This document shows, in pieces, positions 36,341-45,893 of a stretch of 64,000 nt of DNA. Every line of letters begins with the position of its first letter. Positions within the stretch are counted from its first letter, which is position 1. The DNA is from JBGSPQ01 sp041738505 (lineage in GTDB: Bacteria; Patescibacteriota; Gracilibacteria; UBA1369), in contig JBGSPQ010000026.1 of the NCBI GenBank assembly GCA_041738505.1, positions 1 through 64,000 of the forward strand. Direction: 5' to 3'. A program made the position numbers and the translations under genes. A model generated the notes under the pieces. It was given only the letters and a program-made list of their open reading frames with translations, ran no database searches and was not told the DNA's origin.

Positions 36341-37886
36341 TGGTTGTAGTGGTTACTTTATTATCGGGTGATGCGGGCGCCAGAGCCGGAGCGGGTGAAG
36401 CCACAGGCTTTGGCACAACCACGAGAGCCGGAGCAGGTGCCGCCACGGGCCTGACCACAGCCGGAGTTTCCGCGGGTTTCGCCGGAGCGGGTGCTTCCAC
36501 AGGTTTGGCTTCAATCGGAGTCGGGCTTTCTTTACTTTTCGCAGCCATTGCTTCTTCTCTTTCACCCGGTGCGTCTTCCACAAAAGCCCCTCCGTTTTTC
36601 TTTTTGGTTTCTTCTTCATCCTCATCACCGCCAAAATCCTCCATTCTTTTGGCCACTCTGTAAACCTCGTCCAGACTTGTTTCTCCTTTTAAAGCTTTAA
36701 TAATTCCAATCTGCTCCAACGTAACCATTCCTCCTCTCATCGCGGCTTTTTCAATATCAATGGTGGAAGCTTCGGTAAGAATCTGGCGCCTGATTTCATT
36801 ATTCATCCTCATGATTTCATAAAGACCCAGACGGCCTCTATATCCCACGTTGTCACATTCGGGACATCCCTTGGGTCCGTAAAATTGCATGGCCTCCATT
36901 TTTTCCGGTTCTATTTCATCCTGCGAGTGGACTTTGGAAAGCGCCCGCTTGGCTAGTCTTAAAATTTCCGGATCGGGAGTTACCAAAACTTTGCATTTGT
37001 CGCAAAGTCTGCGCACAAGGCGCTGGGCGATAATCAGCTCCACGGAGGATGCCAGCAAATAGCCGGGGACTTCCATATTTAAAATACGCGTGATGGTTTC
37101 AATAGCACTGTTGGTGTGGATGGTGGACATTACCAGGTGACCCGTGAGCGAAGCTTCAATCGCCACGTTAATAGTTTCATGATCGCGGATTTCCCCCACC
37201 ATTATAATGTCGGGATCCTGACGCAGAGCGGTGCGCAGACCGTTTGGAAAGTTATAGTCAATATCGGCGTGCACCTGACTCTGGTTAAGTCCGTCCATCT
37301 GGATTTCCACGGGATCTTCAATTGTCATAATATTCACGTCTATTTTATTCAGCCTGGTTAAAGCCGAGTACATGGTTGTGGTTTTTCCGGAACCCGTGGG
37401 GCCGGTTGTCAGCAGAATGCCGTTCGGCAAAGCCAGTGCCTCCTCAAACATCTTTAGCGCGTTGCCCTGAAGTCCCAGTTCGGGCAGATCGGGAATTTTT
37501 CTGGATTTGTCCTGGATACGCATAACCACCTTTTCACCTCTCACCGTGGGTAGAGTTGAAACACGTAGATCCATTTCGCGGTTGTCTTTTGTGGTTACGG
37601 TGGCGCGTCCATCCTGCGGCATACGCTGTTCATCAATTTTTAAATTGGACATGATCTTGATTCTGGAAATAACCGCCGGGTGAATATTGTGCGGGTATTC
37701 CACTATCTGGCGTAAAACTCCATCAACCCTGTAGCGCAGACGGATGGTGTTTTCCTCGGGTTCTATATGAATATCGGAAGCCCTGGAATTAAGAGCCAGA
37801 CTAATGGTACTCAAAACCATCTGGGGGATATTGCCTGCCAGAATGGCTTCCTGAAGCTGTCTTAGTTGATCGTCCTGTTCGGCCAT
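36333..37886 (-). CDS. pilB: Type IV pilus assembly ATPase PilB
   Basis: 517 residues. GspE/PilB core: N2 domain (SRASDIHIEPEENTIRLRYR), Walker A GPTGSGKTT (about 163-171), Asp box TIEDPVE, Walker B DPDIIMVGEIRD, His box GHLVMSTIHTN, and the zinc tetracysteine CDKC / CPEC. The N-terminal MshEN domain of longer PilB proteins is missing, so control by cyclic di-GMP through it is not expected. The C-terminal ~75 residues are an unusual Pro/Ala/Val-rich tail (APAPAKPAETPAVVRPV), probably flexible. The stop overlaps pilC. Confidence 0.94.
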   Translation of the reverse strand: MAEQDDQLRQLQEAILAGNIPQMVLSTISLALNSRASDIHIEPEENTIRLRYRVDGVLRQIVEYPHNIHPAVISRIKIMSNLKIDEQRMPQDGRATVTTKDNREMDLRVSTLPTVRGEKVVMRIQDKSRKIPDLPELGLQGNALKMFEEALALPNGILLTTGPTGSGKTTTMYSALTRLNKIDVNIMTIEDPVEIQMDGLNQSQVHADIDYNFPNGLRTALRQDPDIIMVGEIRDHETINVAIEASLTGHLVMSTIHTNSAIETITRILNMEVPGYLLASSVELIIAQRLVRRLCDKCKVLVTPDPEILRLAKRALSKVHSQDEIEPEKMEAMQFYGPKGCPECDNVGYRGRLGLYEIMRMNNEIRRQILTEASTIDIEKAAMRGGMVTLEQIGIIKALKGETSLDEVYRVAKRMEDFGGDEDEEETKKKNGGAFVEDAPGEREEAMAAKSKESPTPIEAKPVEAPAPAKPAETPAVVRPVAAPAPALVVVPKPVASPAPALAPASPDNKVTTTTNA

Positions 37887-37889
37887 TGG

Positions 37890-38564
37890 TTATGTCGTTT
37901 GGGTTTCGGTTGGTAACTGAAAATATGCGTTCAGACTTAAATTGACGCTGATAGTTGGGATTTTGGTTTGAAGATCGGCTGATGTCGCGAAAGGGGATGC
38001 GGTGGTTGTTGGAAAGCTGATGTTAATGGATTCCACTTCCATCAGACGAATGCCGTTTTCCAGCGATCCGGAGTTTTCTATGAATTCCAGGAATTTTTCA
38101 AAATTTTCCCGCGTCGTCTCTAGATCAAGGGTAAAAGGCAAAACAGAATATCCGTTTTCATCGTCAATGCGTGAACTGCCAAAGGAAATATTGCCCATGA
38201 AGATTGGATTCAGCGTGGTATTGTTGCTTTCAATCACAAAGTCGTCCAGAACGCGCGTCAGTTTTGTGTATTCCTCTTCCGGGGGCAGGACCATGGCAAT
38301 CGTTTCCCGGATGGATGTAAAATCTGCATCATAGGCGGTTTTGATACTTGTATATGCCGCCCGTATCTGATTTTCCGCCGTTTGCATTTTTGTCAGCATG
38401 GCTGTTTCCGCGGCTATGGCTGTCTGGACTTCGGACAGTTTGGTATATTGCATATATCCGTACACACCGGCGCCTATCAGAAAAATAAATCCCGCCGCGA
38501 AAAATGCACGGGTTGTTCTTCCGTAATTTTTTCTGGGAGCCGTCTTTGGTTGAGGTAGTTTCAT
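37890..38564 (-). CDS. PilO-like pilus alignment protein
   Basis: 224 residues: a short basic cytoplasmic end, one membrane helix (AFFAAGFIFLIGAGVYGYMQ, about residues 20-40), a coiled coil (SEVQTAIAAETAMLTKMQTA), then an alpha/beta fold containing ENFEKFLEFIENS, the segment typical of PilO-type proteins. With the PilN-like partner encoded 13 bp upstream it should connect the platform to the envelope. Homology is judged from architecture and context, not from strong motifs. Confidence 0.75.
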   Translation of the reverse strand: MKLPQPKTAPRKNYGRTTRAFFAAGFIFLIGAGVYGYMQYTKLSEVQTAIAAETAMLTKMQTAENQIRAAYTSIKTAYDADFTSIRETIAMVLPPEEEYTKLTRVLDDFVIESNNTTLNPIFMGNISFGSSRIDDENGYSVLPFTLDLETTRENFEKFLEFIENSGSLENGIRLMEVESINISFPTTTASPFATSADLQTKIPTISVNLSLNAYFQLPTETQTT

Positions 38565-38577
38565 GATAAATTATTAG

Positions 38578-40062
38578 TTATTTGGTTCGTTTAACTCCGC
38601 CGGTATTCAGCGCCATGGGCCTGCTTTCCAGTGAAAGAGGTTTATTAACCGGCGAAATACCCTCTTTTTCTATAGTCAGATTCAGGTTGAATGATGCGGT
38701 AAATCCGGTGATATCATCTCCGCTCTTGGAAAAAGAACGCATCTCCACGTTTTTGAAGTATGGTGATTCTTCAAAGGCATCAATCAACTCCGTAATCAGA
38801 GTAAAGTTTTTGGAGTCAATCGTTTTGGTCTGACCGGAAAGCACCACCGCGCCACTCTGCGCGTCCAGAGTATATCCGTTATAAACCACCTCCAGCCCCG
38901 TAACCTCAAAAAGTCCGCTGTTAAAGTTGGGATCCACGCCAATCGTCACCTCTTCAATTTTATCAATAATCCACAGCCACGAAGTTCTTTGCGCTTTCAC
39001 CGAGCCGATTGTGGAAATATCGGATTTGGTGGTGGCCAGAATGTCACCCATTATTTTTTGCAGAGCTTCCCTTTGCGGAACATCCAGGGAGTCGGCATAA
39101 GCCAGCAGGTCTTCCCTGAATTTTTCCGGATTAGCCCCTTTGATGGAGTTTAAAAGTTTTGAGTTGCCCACCAGTTTCAAAGTGTTATCAATAAGCCTTA
39201 AATCCTGATCATAATTTTCCGAAAGTTCGGAGCTTTGCGTCAGTTTTTTTCTTTCCTCCAGCAGGGACTCGCGCAGAGCCGCTTCCGCATCCTTTTCGAT
39301 GGATTCGGGGGTCATTTCCGCTTCCGCTTCCGTCTGATAAGTTTCTATCACAATGGCGGGAGTCAGGTTGTCCTTGATTGCCAGCAGTCTGGCCGGCAGT
39401 TCATCCGCCGCCTCCGCCACGCTGTTTGAAATCGCGGTAATCTGGGCGGGAGTCAGTTGTTTAAGTGTCAGCTGATTTGTTTTGTCCATGAAGTCGTCCG
39501 AAATAAAGCTGAAGGAATTCAAGTCCAGTTGTGCCGCAAGATAGCGGTGTTTGTTTATTACCGCCTGGGAACTGCGCAGATTTTTATTCAGCTCCGTAAG
39601 TTGAGTGGTGGGATTTTTACCAAAGAGATCAAATGTGGGGGAAAGCTGGCTGTAAAAATAGAAAAATATGCCACCCGCCGCCAGAAAGGCAATAACAAAA
39701 AAGGTCATCGCGGCGCGGAGAGAATTTTTCTGGCCGGTCACTTTTTCCGCTTCAATGCTTTTTTGCAGTGCCGGTGCGGAACCAAGAATCGGGCGTATTT
39801 TTGGCGGACCGGATTTGGTCAGGATGGATTTCATCATGGTCGTATCCTTTTCCTCTTCCTTGGCCCTGCTGAAGAATGTTTCTGTATCCGCATTCTTTGG
39901 CGGGACGGCTGTCACCGGTTCGGCAAGCTTTGTCGCTACAACTCCTGCTGCAAAGGCCCCCGTGGAATCCGCCCCCGGTGCCGGAGTATCAATTTTGATA
40001 CCTGTTACACCGGCCGTATCGGAACCTGCGGACGGAGCGGTTAAATCTATTTTGTCTGGCAT
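38578..40062 (-). CDS. PilN-like pilus assembly protein with a long cytoplasmic extension
   Basis: 494 residues. About 120 residues of Pro/Ala/Thr-rich, probably disordered sequence precede a single membrane helix (AAMTFFVIAFLAAGGIFFYF). The periplasm-side part is a long helical region (to about 370) and a C-terminal domain (WLWIIDKIEEVTIGV, then GYTLDAQSGAVVLSGQTKT and LITELIDAFEESPYFKNVEM) that matches the PilN ferredoxin-like fold in layout. First gene of the pilN-pilO-pilB-pilC run. A PilM gene is not present here, so the extended cytoplasmic tail may stand in for part of that contact (inference). Confidence 0.65.
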   Translation of the reverse strand: MPDKIDLTAPSAGSDTAGVTGIKIDTPAPGADSTGAFAAGVVATKLAEPVTAVPPKNADTETFFSRAKEEEKDTTMMKSILTKSGPPKIRPILGSAPALQKSIEAEKVTGQKNSLRAAMTFFVIAFLAAGGIFFYFYSQLSPTFDLFGKNPTTQLTELNKNLRSSQAVINKHRYLAAQLDLNSFSFISDDFMDKTNQLTLKQLTPAQITAISNSVAEAADELPARLLAIKDNLTPAIVIETYQTEAEAEMTPESIEKDAEAALRESLLEERKKLTQSSELSENYDQDLRLIDNTLKLVGNSKLLNSIKGANPEKFREDLLAYADSLDVPQREALQKIMGDILATTKSDISTIGSVKAQRTSWLWIIDKIEEVTIGVDPNFNSGLFEVTGLEVVYNGYTLDAQSGAVVLSGQTKTIDSKNFTLITELIDAFEESPYFKNVEMRSFSKSGDDITGFTASFNLNLTIEKEGISPVNKPLSLESRPMALNTGGVKRTK

Positions 40063-40165
40063 GTTGATTTTTAATTTTTATTTTTGTATCCAATTATTTT
40101 AGCAAAAAACGCCCAATTAGTAAAGACTGAGGTCACAAATTTATCTAACTACGTCATTTTTAGAA

Positions 40166-43100
40166 TCAACCCAAACACTCGTTCATTTTTTTTAGTTCTC
40201 TGATTCGGGCTTCTCGTTCGCTGGTTTTTTTCATAATCAGGAAATACAGATTGGGAATTACCATCAGTGTGAGAAACGTGGAAACGGAAAGTCCGAAAAT
40301 CAGGGAAATGCCCAGACCACCCCATATTTCACTACTCATTGTTAGAGGTATCATGCCAATAATCGTACAGATTGAAGTAAGAAAAATCGCCTCCAGCCGC
40401 ATTTTGGAAGCATCCACAATCGCGTCTGCGAATTCAATCCCCACCCTTAAGTTCTGGCTGATTTTTTCCACCAGGATTATCGCGTTGTTCACAACAATTC
40501 CAAACAGTGCCAGCACGCCAATCAAAACCGGAAAAGAAAGATTGTATCCGGCCAGCCAGAGTCCGTAAAAAACACCGGTCGTGGCCAGAGGGATGGTCAT
40601 TATCACAATCAGGGTTTTCTTGAATGAATTAAACTGGATAACCAGGGTTATAATAATCAGAAGTATCGCAACACTCATTGAATTGAAAATGGACAAAATT
40701 GATTCTTCGGTCTGCTCGTTGGCACCGCCGTAAGAGAATTCATATCCTTTTGGCAGAGGATTCTCCGCTACAATTTGCTTGAATTTTTCGAGTACATCCA
40801 CCGGAAGCACCGGTTCCTCCACATCGGAGGAAATCCCCACAATCCTTTTCTGATCACTTCTGCTTATCGCCGTAAGAGATGAACCGATTCGCACATCCGC
40901 GATATCCCCCAGCCGGTAAATCTGTCCTCTGCCGTTGGAAAGATTCAGATTCTCCAGAGCGTTTATGGAAGGGATTTTATCCTGTTTAAACTCGGCCCGG
41001 ACCTGCATGTCATCGCCTTCACCGTAAATTTTCGTAATTTCCGAACCGCTGATTGCCGTCCTTAACGTGGATGCCACCTGCGCGACGGTCAGGCCTCTTG
41101 ATAGCATCTGGTTATAATCCAGATCAAAGGTGAACTCTCCCGGGTTGAGTGAGATGGATGTGGATTCGTTAACCGTACCCGGAATTTCGCTTAAAAGCAG
41201 ACTGTATTCTTTCGCGAGAGCTTCCAGGGTATCCAGGTCGTCTCCGGAAATGGTCGCTTCAAACGCGGTGCCTCCCGGAGGTCCGCCGGCAACTTCCAGC
41301 ACCTCAATTTTCGCGCCCTTTACCGGTGCGATTTTTTCACGAAGACTTTGCGCGAATTCATAGGATTTTGTAGGTTTTTCTTTGCCCTCCTTAGCGGCTC
41401 TTTCCTGTATTTTATAAAGCAGAATGGCTATCTGCGCCTTATTGGAATTGTTGATTCCCACCGCGGTAAAACTTGCAAAATTAACTCCCGAATTTCCCAC
41501 AGTTACCGAAAAATTCTCTATCGCTTTTTCCTCCCGCAGCAGATCGGCAACCTCAAATGATATTTCTCTTGTCCGGTCCGTAATCATTCCCGGAGGACCC
41601 TCAATGTTTATGTACATATATTCAACGTCGGATTGCGGTAAAAATTCGGGTTTCAAAACACCCGTAATAGGCAGAGCCAAAGATCCGACAAACGCGATTA
41701 AAACAAATATCAAAAGCAGAAAAGAAAATATTTTATGGCCGAACAGAAATCTCAGTATTTTTTCATAAAACGGCAGAATCGCGTCCAAATGGATTAGACC
41801 GGTCTTAAGCCTTTTCCAGAAACTGCCTTTGATATTTTCGCTTGAATATTTGTGCTGCAGCCTCTGTTTGATTTTTTGCGGACAGGCCGCTTCCTGAATC
41901 AGCAGGTCTTCGTTTTGGATAAGTTTTTCTTTAAGTGAGTTACGATAAAACACATAAAGTGAAAGAAGAATCGCCGACAGAATAACCAGCAATGACACTT
42001 CAATCAGTCCGTAGCCCGGACTGAAAATCGCGGTGAGAGCAAAAATCCATGCAACAATCAGTAGAGCGAAAATTATTTTAAAAGTTGTTCTGGTCAACCT
42101 GATTCGCTCCAATACCACCGCCAGAGGATGATTGATAAAATATGCCACAAAGAGTGAAGCGATAAGTGTGGAAGTTACGGTAATCGGCAGTGATCGGATG
42201 TACTGTCCGATAATTCCGGTGGCCAGAACCAGCGGAAGAAAAGCCCAGACCGTTGTTAGAGTTGTTGTCGCCAGAGTGAATTTAAAATCGCGGAAAACCA
42301 GAAGAAGCGCCTCCTCCGGTGTGAATTTGCCCGTGCGGATATACTGTTTTGATGCCTGCAAAACCACAATCGCGTTATCAACCAGCATTCCCAGCGAAAG
42401 TATCAGCGCGAACAGCGAAAGATAATTAAGGCTTACATCCATCAGATTCATCACTCCAAAACTGGCGGCGAACACCAGCGGGATGGCAAGACCGGCAACC
42501 AGAGCCTCTTTGAAACCCACAAAAATCATCAACGTAAAAACAACCAGGAGTATTGTCAGCATTCCACTTTGCATCAGGTCGGTGATGGTTTCGCGGATTT
42601 CTATGCTCTGATCAAGAGTGGAAACGATGTTAAGGTCGGAGGGGAGTGCGGATTTTTTCAGTTCCTCAAGTCTTACTTTGCCGTCATCAATCAGTTCAAT
42701 GATTGAATATCCGGTCTTCTTGTTGATGTTAATGGAAATTGCGTTTTGGGTTTCTCCCCCCTCCAGCGACAGATAACTGAAAACATCACGTTCCTGGGCG
42801 CGTTCAACAACATCCGCGACATCGGAAAGTCTTATAATCTGTCCGTTGATGTATGCGACCGGAAGCACGCGGAGTTCCGCCGCGGTGGTAAACTGTTTCT
42901 CCGCCCGCACGCTGTAATTGAAATTGGAAATCTCAATCGAGCCCAGCGGCAGGGCCAGGTTTGACGCGGCTATAATCCCGTTAATCTGGTCAATCGCCAA
43001 ATTGTAGGTCTGCAGTTTTTGAGGATCATAGCTTACACGGATTTCGGCCGTATCTCCGCCGTTTAATGTGACTTTGCTTGTTCCCGGAAGATTTTCCAGT

Positions 43101-43654
43101 TCTTCAGCCACAATATCCGCGTATTTTCTTAATGTGAAATTATCGTAAGGTCCCGTTACAACCAGCGTCCAGATAGGAAAATCGGTCAGCTCCACCTGTC
43201 TGACAATCGGCTCCAGAGCCTCTTCCGGCAGGTCGCCCTTGGCGCTTTCCACGGCATCCCTAAGCCTTCGCATGGCGTCTTTAAGGTCTTCGTCGGCGTT
43301 AAACTGAATCGAAATCTGCCCCAGAGAATTGAGCGACGTGGCGCTAATGGTATCCACTCCGCTTAAATTTATCAGGACCGGTTCCAGTTTTTTTATTACC
43401 AGTTCCTCCACATCATTTGGCGATGCTCCGGGAAGGGGAACCGTTACGTATCCCACGGGAATTTCCACTTCTGGATCCGATTCCAGCGGCAGCATCATCA
43501 GCGAAGAAAATCCCCACAGAAACAAAAACCCTATTATCAGAAGGACAATGCGGAAGTTGTGAATAAAATAAGACAGAATCGTTTTTCCGTCCTTTTTACG
43601 AAACCGAAGTTGCTGTATATACAGCGAATCCGAACTGTTTTCCTTTTCTTCCAT
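40166..43654 (-). CDS. RND-family efflux permease (AcrB/CusA-like)
   Basis: 1,162 residues with the RND plan: TM1 (FRIVLLIIGFLFLWGFSSLM), a large extracytoplasmic domain, TM2-6 with the TM4 charge motif GMLVDNAIVVLQ (Asp followed by Asn, where AcrB has two Asp), a ~90-residue cytoplasmic insertion between the halves (RNSLKEKLIQNEDLL), a second extracytoplasmic domain with porter-loop motifs, and TM8-12 with LALFGIVVNNAIILVEKI. Proton-driven export of lipophilic or metal substrates; substrate unknown. Paired with the fusion protein encoded 1 bp upstream. No TolC-like channel is encoded nearby. Confidence 0.93.
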   Translation of the reverse strand: MEEKENSSDSLYIQQLRFRKKDGKTILSYFIHNFRIVLLIIGFLFLWGFSSLMMLPLESDPEVEIPVGYVTVPLPGASPNDVEELVIKKLEPVLINLSGVDTISATSLNSLGQISIQFNADEDLKDAMRRLRDAVESAKGDLPEEALEPIVRQVELTDFPIWTLVVTGPYDNFTLRKYADIVAEELENLPGTSKVTLNGGDTAEIRVSYDPQKLQTYNLAIDQINGIIAASNLALPLGSIEISNFNYSVRAEKQFTTAAELRVLPVAYINGQIIRLSDVADVVERAQERDVFSYLSLEGGETQNAISININKKTGYSIIELIDDGKVRLEELKKSALPSDLNIVSTLDQSIEIRETITDLMQSGMLTILLVVFTLMIFVGFKEALVAGLAIPLVFAASFGVMNLMDVSLNYLSLFALILSLGMLVDNAIVVLQASKQYIRTGKFTPEEALLLVFRDFKFTLATTTLTTVWAFLPLVLATGIIGQYIRSLPITVTSTLIASLFVAYFINHPLAVVLERIRLTRTTFKIIFALLIVAWIFALTAIFSPGYGLIEVSLLVILSAILLSLYVFYRNSLKEKLIQNEDLLIQEAACPQKIKQRLQHKYSSENIKGSFWKRLKTGLIHLDAILPFYEKILRFLFGHKIFSFLLLIFVLIAFVGSLALPITGVLKPEFLPQSDVEYMYINIEGPPGMITDRTREISFEVADLLREEKAIENFSVTVGNSGVNFASFTAVGINNSNKAQIAILLYKIQERAAKEGKEKPTKSYEFAQSLREKIAPVKGAKIEVLEVAGGPPGGTAFEATISGDDLDTLEALAKEYSLLLSEIPGTVNESTSISLNPGEFTFDLDYNQMLSRGLTVAQVASTLRTAISGSEITKIYGEGDDMQVRAEFKQDKIPSINALENLNLSNGRGQIYRLGDIADVRIGSSLTAISRSDQKRIVGISSDVEEPVLPVDVLEKFKQIVAENPLPKGYEFSYGGANEQTEESILSIFNSMSVAILLIIITLVIQFNSFKKTLIVIMTIPLATTGVFYGLWLAGYNLSFPVLIGVLALFGIVVNNAIILVEKISQNLRVGIEFADAIVDASKMRLEAIFLTSICTIIGMIPLTMSSEIWGGLGISLIFGLSVSTFLTLMVIPNLYFLIMKKTSEREARIRELKKMNECLG

Positions 43655-43655
43655 T

Positions 43656-45305
43656 CTAATTGATTGTTACTTCCTGCCCGTCGCGGATCTCTTTCGCCCC
43701 TGTGACTATCACCTCTTCATTTCCGGAAAGACCTTGTTTGATTTCAATCAGGGATCCGTGGATTTCACCCAGTTCCACGTCTGTTTTTTTCGCCTTGTTG
43801 CCGTCCAGTACAAACAGAAACTGATTCTCCGTGCCGATTGTAACCGCATCCAGCGGAACCATAATCGGTGCTCCGTCTCCATTTTCATTTGAAACATTCA
43901 CGCTGAGACGGGTCTGCAATGTCTGGTTGGGGCGGAGTGAGATTTTGGGGAGTTCCAGTGTTACCATAACCATTTTGGAAGCCGGATCGGCCAAAGGCGA
44001 GACGCTTTTAACCGGGACTTTGATATATTTCCCGCCTATCAGAATTTCCGCGGCGGAGTCTTTGGATATGTATTGGGCGTTTTCCGCGTCCACAGCCACC
44101 TTGAGAGTGTTGGCCCCTGTAGCGGTGATTTGCGCCATGGGCGCTTGCGGAGCCGCAATGTCGCCGGTTTTAGAATTGACCGCCGAAACCGCTCCGCCAA
44201 CCGGCGCTTTCACCAGCAGGTACTTTTTCTGATTCGCGGCCAGCTCCAGATTAATGCCGGCCAGTTTGAGCGCGGTTTCGGCTTGCGTACGGGCGGCGCT
44301 CGCCTGCGCCCTAGCGCCCTCCAGACCCTGCTCCGCCATTTTCACCGGATCAGAAGTCCCGTCAAAAAGCCCCAGCTTCCACTGCATACTGTCCGCTGTC
44401 ATATAAAGCTGATGCTCCTGATTCTGAGCCTGTTGCAATTGCCCAAGCAATTGATTCTCCGTCAGCACAGTACCGCTTTGTAGAGCATCGTAGCCGTTTT
44501 TAAGTTCATCAAGACCGTTTTCCAGTTCATCCCGCTTTGCCGAAAGCTCGTCCTTGGTTGCGTCCAGCTGTTTTTCCAACGCCTCTCTTGTCGTTTCATC
44601 CGGGGCGTCGTCAATTTTATCCATTAATTCATCCAGAATATCCCTGCGCGTATCGTCAAAATCATCAATCGCGTTCTCCATATCCTCAATTTTATCCATC
44701 ATATTCACCAAATCCCTTTCATTTTTTAAAGATGTTTCCCCCAGAGAATTCCGAATCAGACCGATACCGTCCTGTGAAGTTTCAATGTTTTTCGCCAGAG
44801 CCTGATAGTCTATATAAGAGCCGGAGGTCTGGTGTCTAGCGCTTTCAACCTGCAATTCGGCGCTTTTTAAAGCCGATTCGGTTGAGGCGACCGTTGTTGA
44901 ATATAGCTTTTGGGCCGATTCATAATTGACCTGCGCCATTTCATACTGCTTGACAATTGGGTGATCCACTTCATTCACTCCGGTCAGAATATAAATCACA
45001 TCGCCTTTGGAAACATAATCGCCCTCTTCAATATTAACCGTTTCCACCTGTCCGTTCACCGCCGGATAAACCATCACCTGGCTTTCCGCAGCCACCGTGC
45101 CTATCAAATCCAGATAAAAAGGGCTGTTTTCGGAAAGATTGGTCACAGTTACAAAAAACGGTTCTTCCGCCAAAACGTCGGTTTGTGCCTCGTCTTGTCC
45201 GCTATCCTGAGCCGCTCCGGTCATGGAAAACCCCACCGCCCCTAAAAGTAACAGAGTCATGAAAATGGACGGAATCAGTTGGTAAAAAGGTGAATTTCTT
45301 TTCAT
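43656..45305 (-). CDS. RND membrane fusion protein (HlyD/AcrA-like)
   Basis: 549 residues. An N-terminal hydrophobic segment (IFMTLLLLGAVGFSMTGAA) serves as anchor or signal. The barrel-sandwich halves are GTVAAESQVMVYPAVNGQVE and KAPVGGAVSAVNSKTGDIAA, separated by an unusually long coiled-coil hairpin (about residues 110-360; acidic runs such as DKIEDMENAIDDFDDTRRDI). The beta-barrel and membrane-proximal domains follow (PVKSVSPLADPASKMVMVTL, IMVPLDAVTIG). No lipobox cysteine. It couples the adjacent permease to whatever lies outside the membrane; it has its own promoter. Confidence 0.92.
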   Translation of the reverse strand: MKRNSPFYQLIPSIFMTLLLLGAVGFSMTGAAQDSGQDEAQTDVLAEEPFFVTVTNLSENSPFYLDLIGTVAAESQVMVYPAVNGQVETVNIEEGDYVSKGDVIYILTGVNEVDHPIVKQYEMAQVNYESAQKLYSTTVASTESALKSAELQVESARHQTSGSYIDYQALAKNIETSQDGIGLIRNSLGETSLKNERDLVNMMDKIEDMENAIDDFDDTRRDILDELMDKIDDAPDETTREALEKQLDATKDELSAKRDELENGLDELKNGYDALQSGTVLTENQLLGQLQQAQNQEHQLYMTADSMQWKLGLFDGTSDPVKMAEQGLEGARAQASAARTQAETALKLAGINLELAANQKKYLLVKAPVGGAVSAVNSKTGDIAAPQAPMAQITATGANTLKVAVDAENAQYISKDSAAEILIGGKYIKVPVKSVSPLADPASKMVMVTLELPKISLRPNQTLQTRLSVNVSNENGDGAPIMVPLDAVTIGTENQFLFVLDGNKAKKTDVELGEIHGSLIEIKQGLSGNEEVIVTGAKEIRDGQEVTIN

Positions 45306-45328
45306 AAAGTATCAAATTACGAGGCGGT

Positions 45329-45357
45329 ACAATATAGTCAAAACATCTGTTCGTCAA
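45329..45357 (-). promoter_or_regulatory. Promoter of the efflux operon
   Basis: Minus strand TTGACG (45357-45352), then TATATT or TATTGT in the region 45336-45329 (spacing 15 or 17), ~25 bp before the ATG at 45305. Confidence 0.6.
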
Positions 45358-45389
45358 CCCAAAATGGCGTCCACACTCCATAAAATGCA

Positions 45390-45421
45390 AAAAAAAAACC
45401 CCGCCGGGGCGGGGCTTTTAA
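45390..45421 (-). terminator. Terminator of the rplJ-rplL operon
   Basis: On the minus strand CCCCGCC-CC-GGCGGGG followed by a run of ten T, beginning about 20 bp past the rplL stop. Confidence 0.85.
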
Positions 45422-45441
45422 TCTGAAATGAAATATTCGGC

Positions 45442-45849
45442 CTATTGGAACTCAACAGTCGCACCGGCCTCTTCCAGTTTCTTCTTAAGCTCGGTGGCTT
45501 CGGCTCTGGCTACACCTTCTTTAACGGGCTTTGGAGCTCCGTCAACGATGTCTTTGGACTCTTTAAGTCCCAGACCCGTGGCTTCGCGTACGGCTTTGAT
45601 CACATTGATCTTCTGCGCGCCGGCGTCCTTAAGAATAACGTTAACAGTTGCGGATTCTTCTTCCGCGGGTTCGCCCGCTGTGGCAACGGCTCCACCTCCC
45701 GCCATCATAACCGGAGCGGCGGCGCTCACACCAAACTTGTCTTCCATGGCTTTCACCAGGTTGGCCAAATCCAATACGGACAGTTTTTCAACCATCTCCA
45801 GGATTTTTTCAGCATCTTTGCTCAGCTGAACTTGTGTTTCTTCTGACAT
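45442..45849 (-). CDS. rplL: Ribosomal protein L7/L12
   Basis: 135 residues, the stalk protein that recruits GTPases to the ribosome. An N-terminal dimerisation domain (LSVLDLANLVKAMEDKFGVS), a flexible Ala/Gly hinge (APVMMAGGGAVATAGEPAEE) and a C-terminal domain (INVIKAVREATGLGLKESKD, EGVARAEATELKKKLEEAGA). Follows rplJ by 44 bp and precedes a strong terminator. Confidence 0.97.
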   Translation of the reverse strand: MSEETQVQLSKDAEKILEMVEKLSVLDLANLVKAMEDKFGVSAAAPVMMAGGGAVATAGEPAEEESATVNVILKDAGAQKINVIKAVREATGLGLKESKDIVDGAPKPVKEGVARAEATELKKKLEEAGATVEFQ

Positions 45850-45893
45850 TTTTTAGATGTTAAAGGATAAATAAATATATATTGATAATTGAT

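Noticed and set aside
44537..44839. Plus-strand frame of 100 codons inside the fusion-protein gene
   Set aside because: It is the complement of the coiled-coil region of the fusion protein, with low-complexity composition and no start context.
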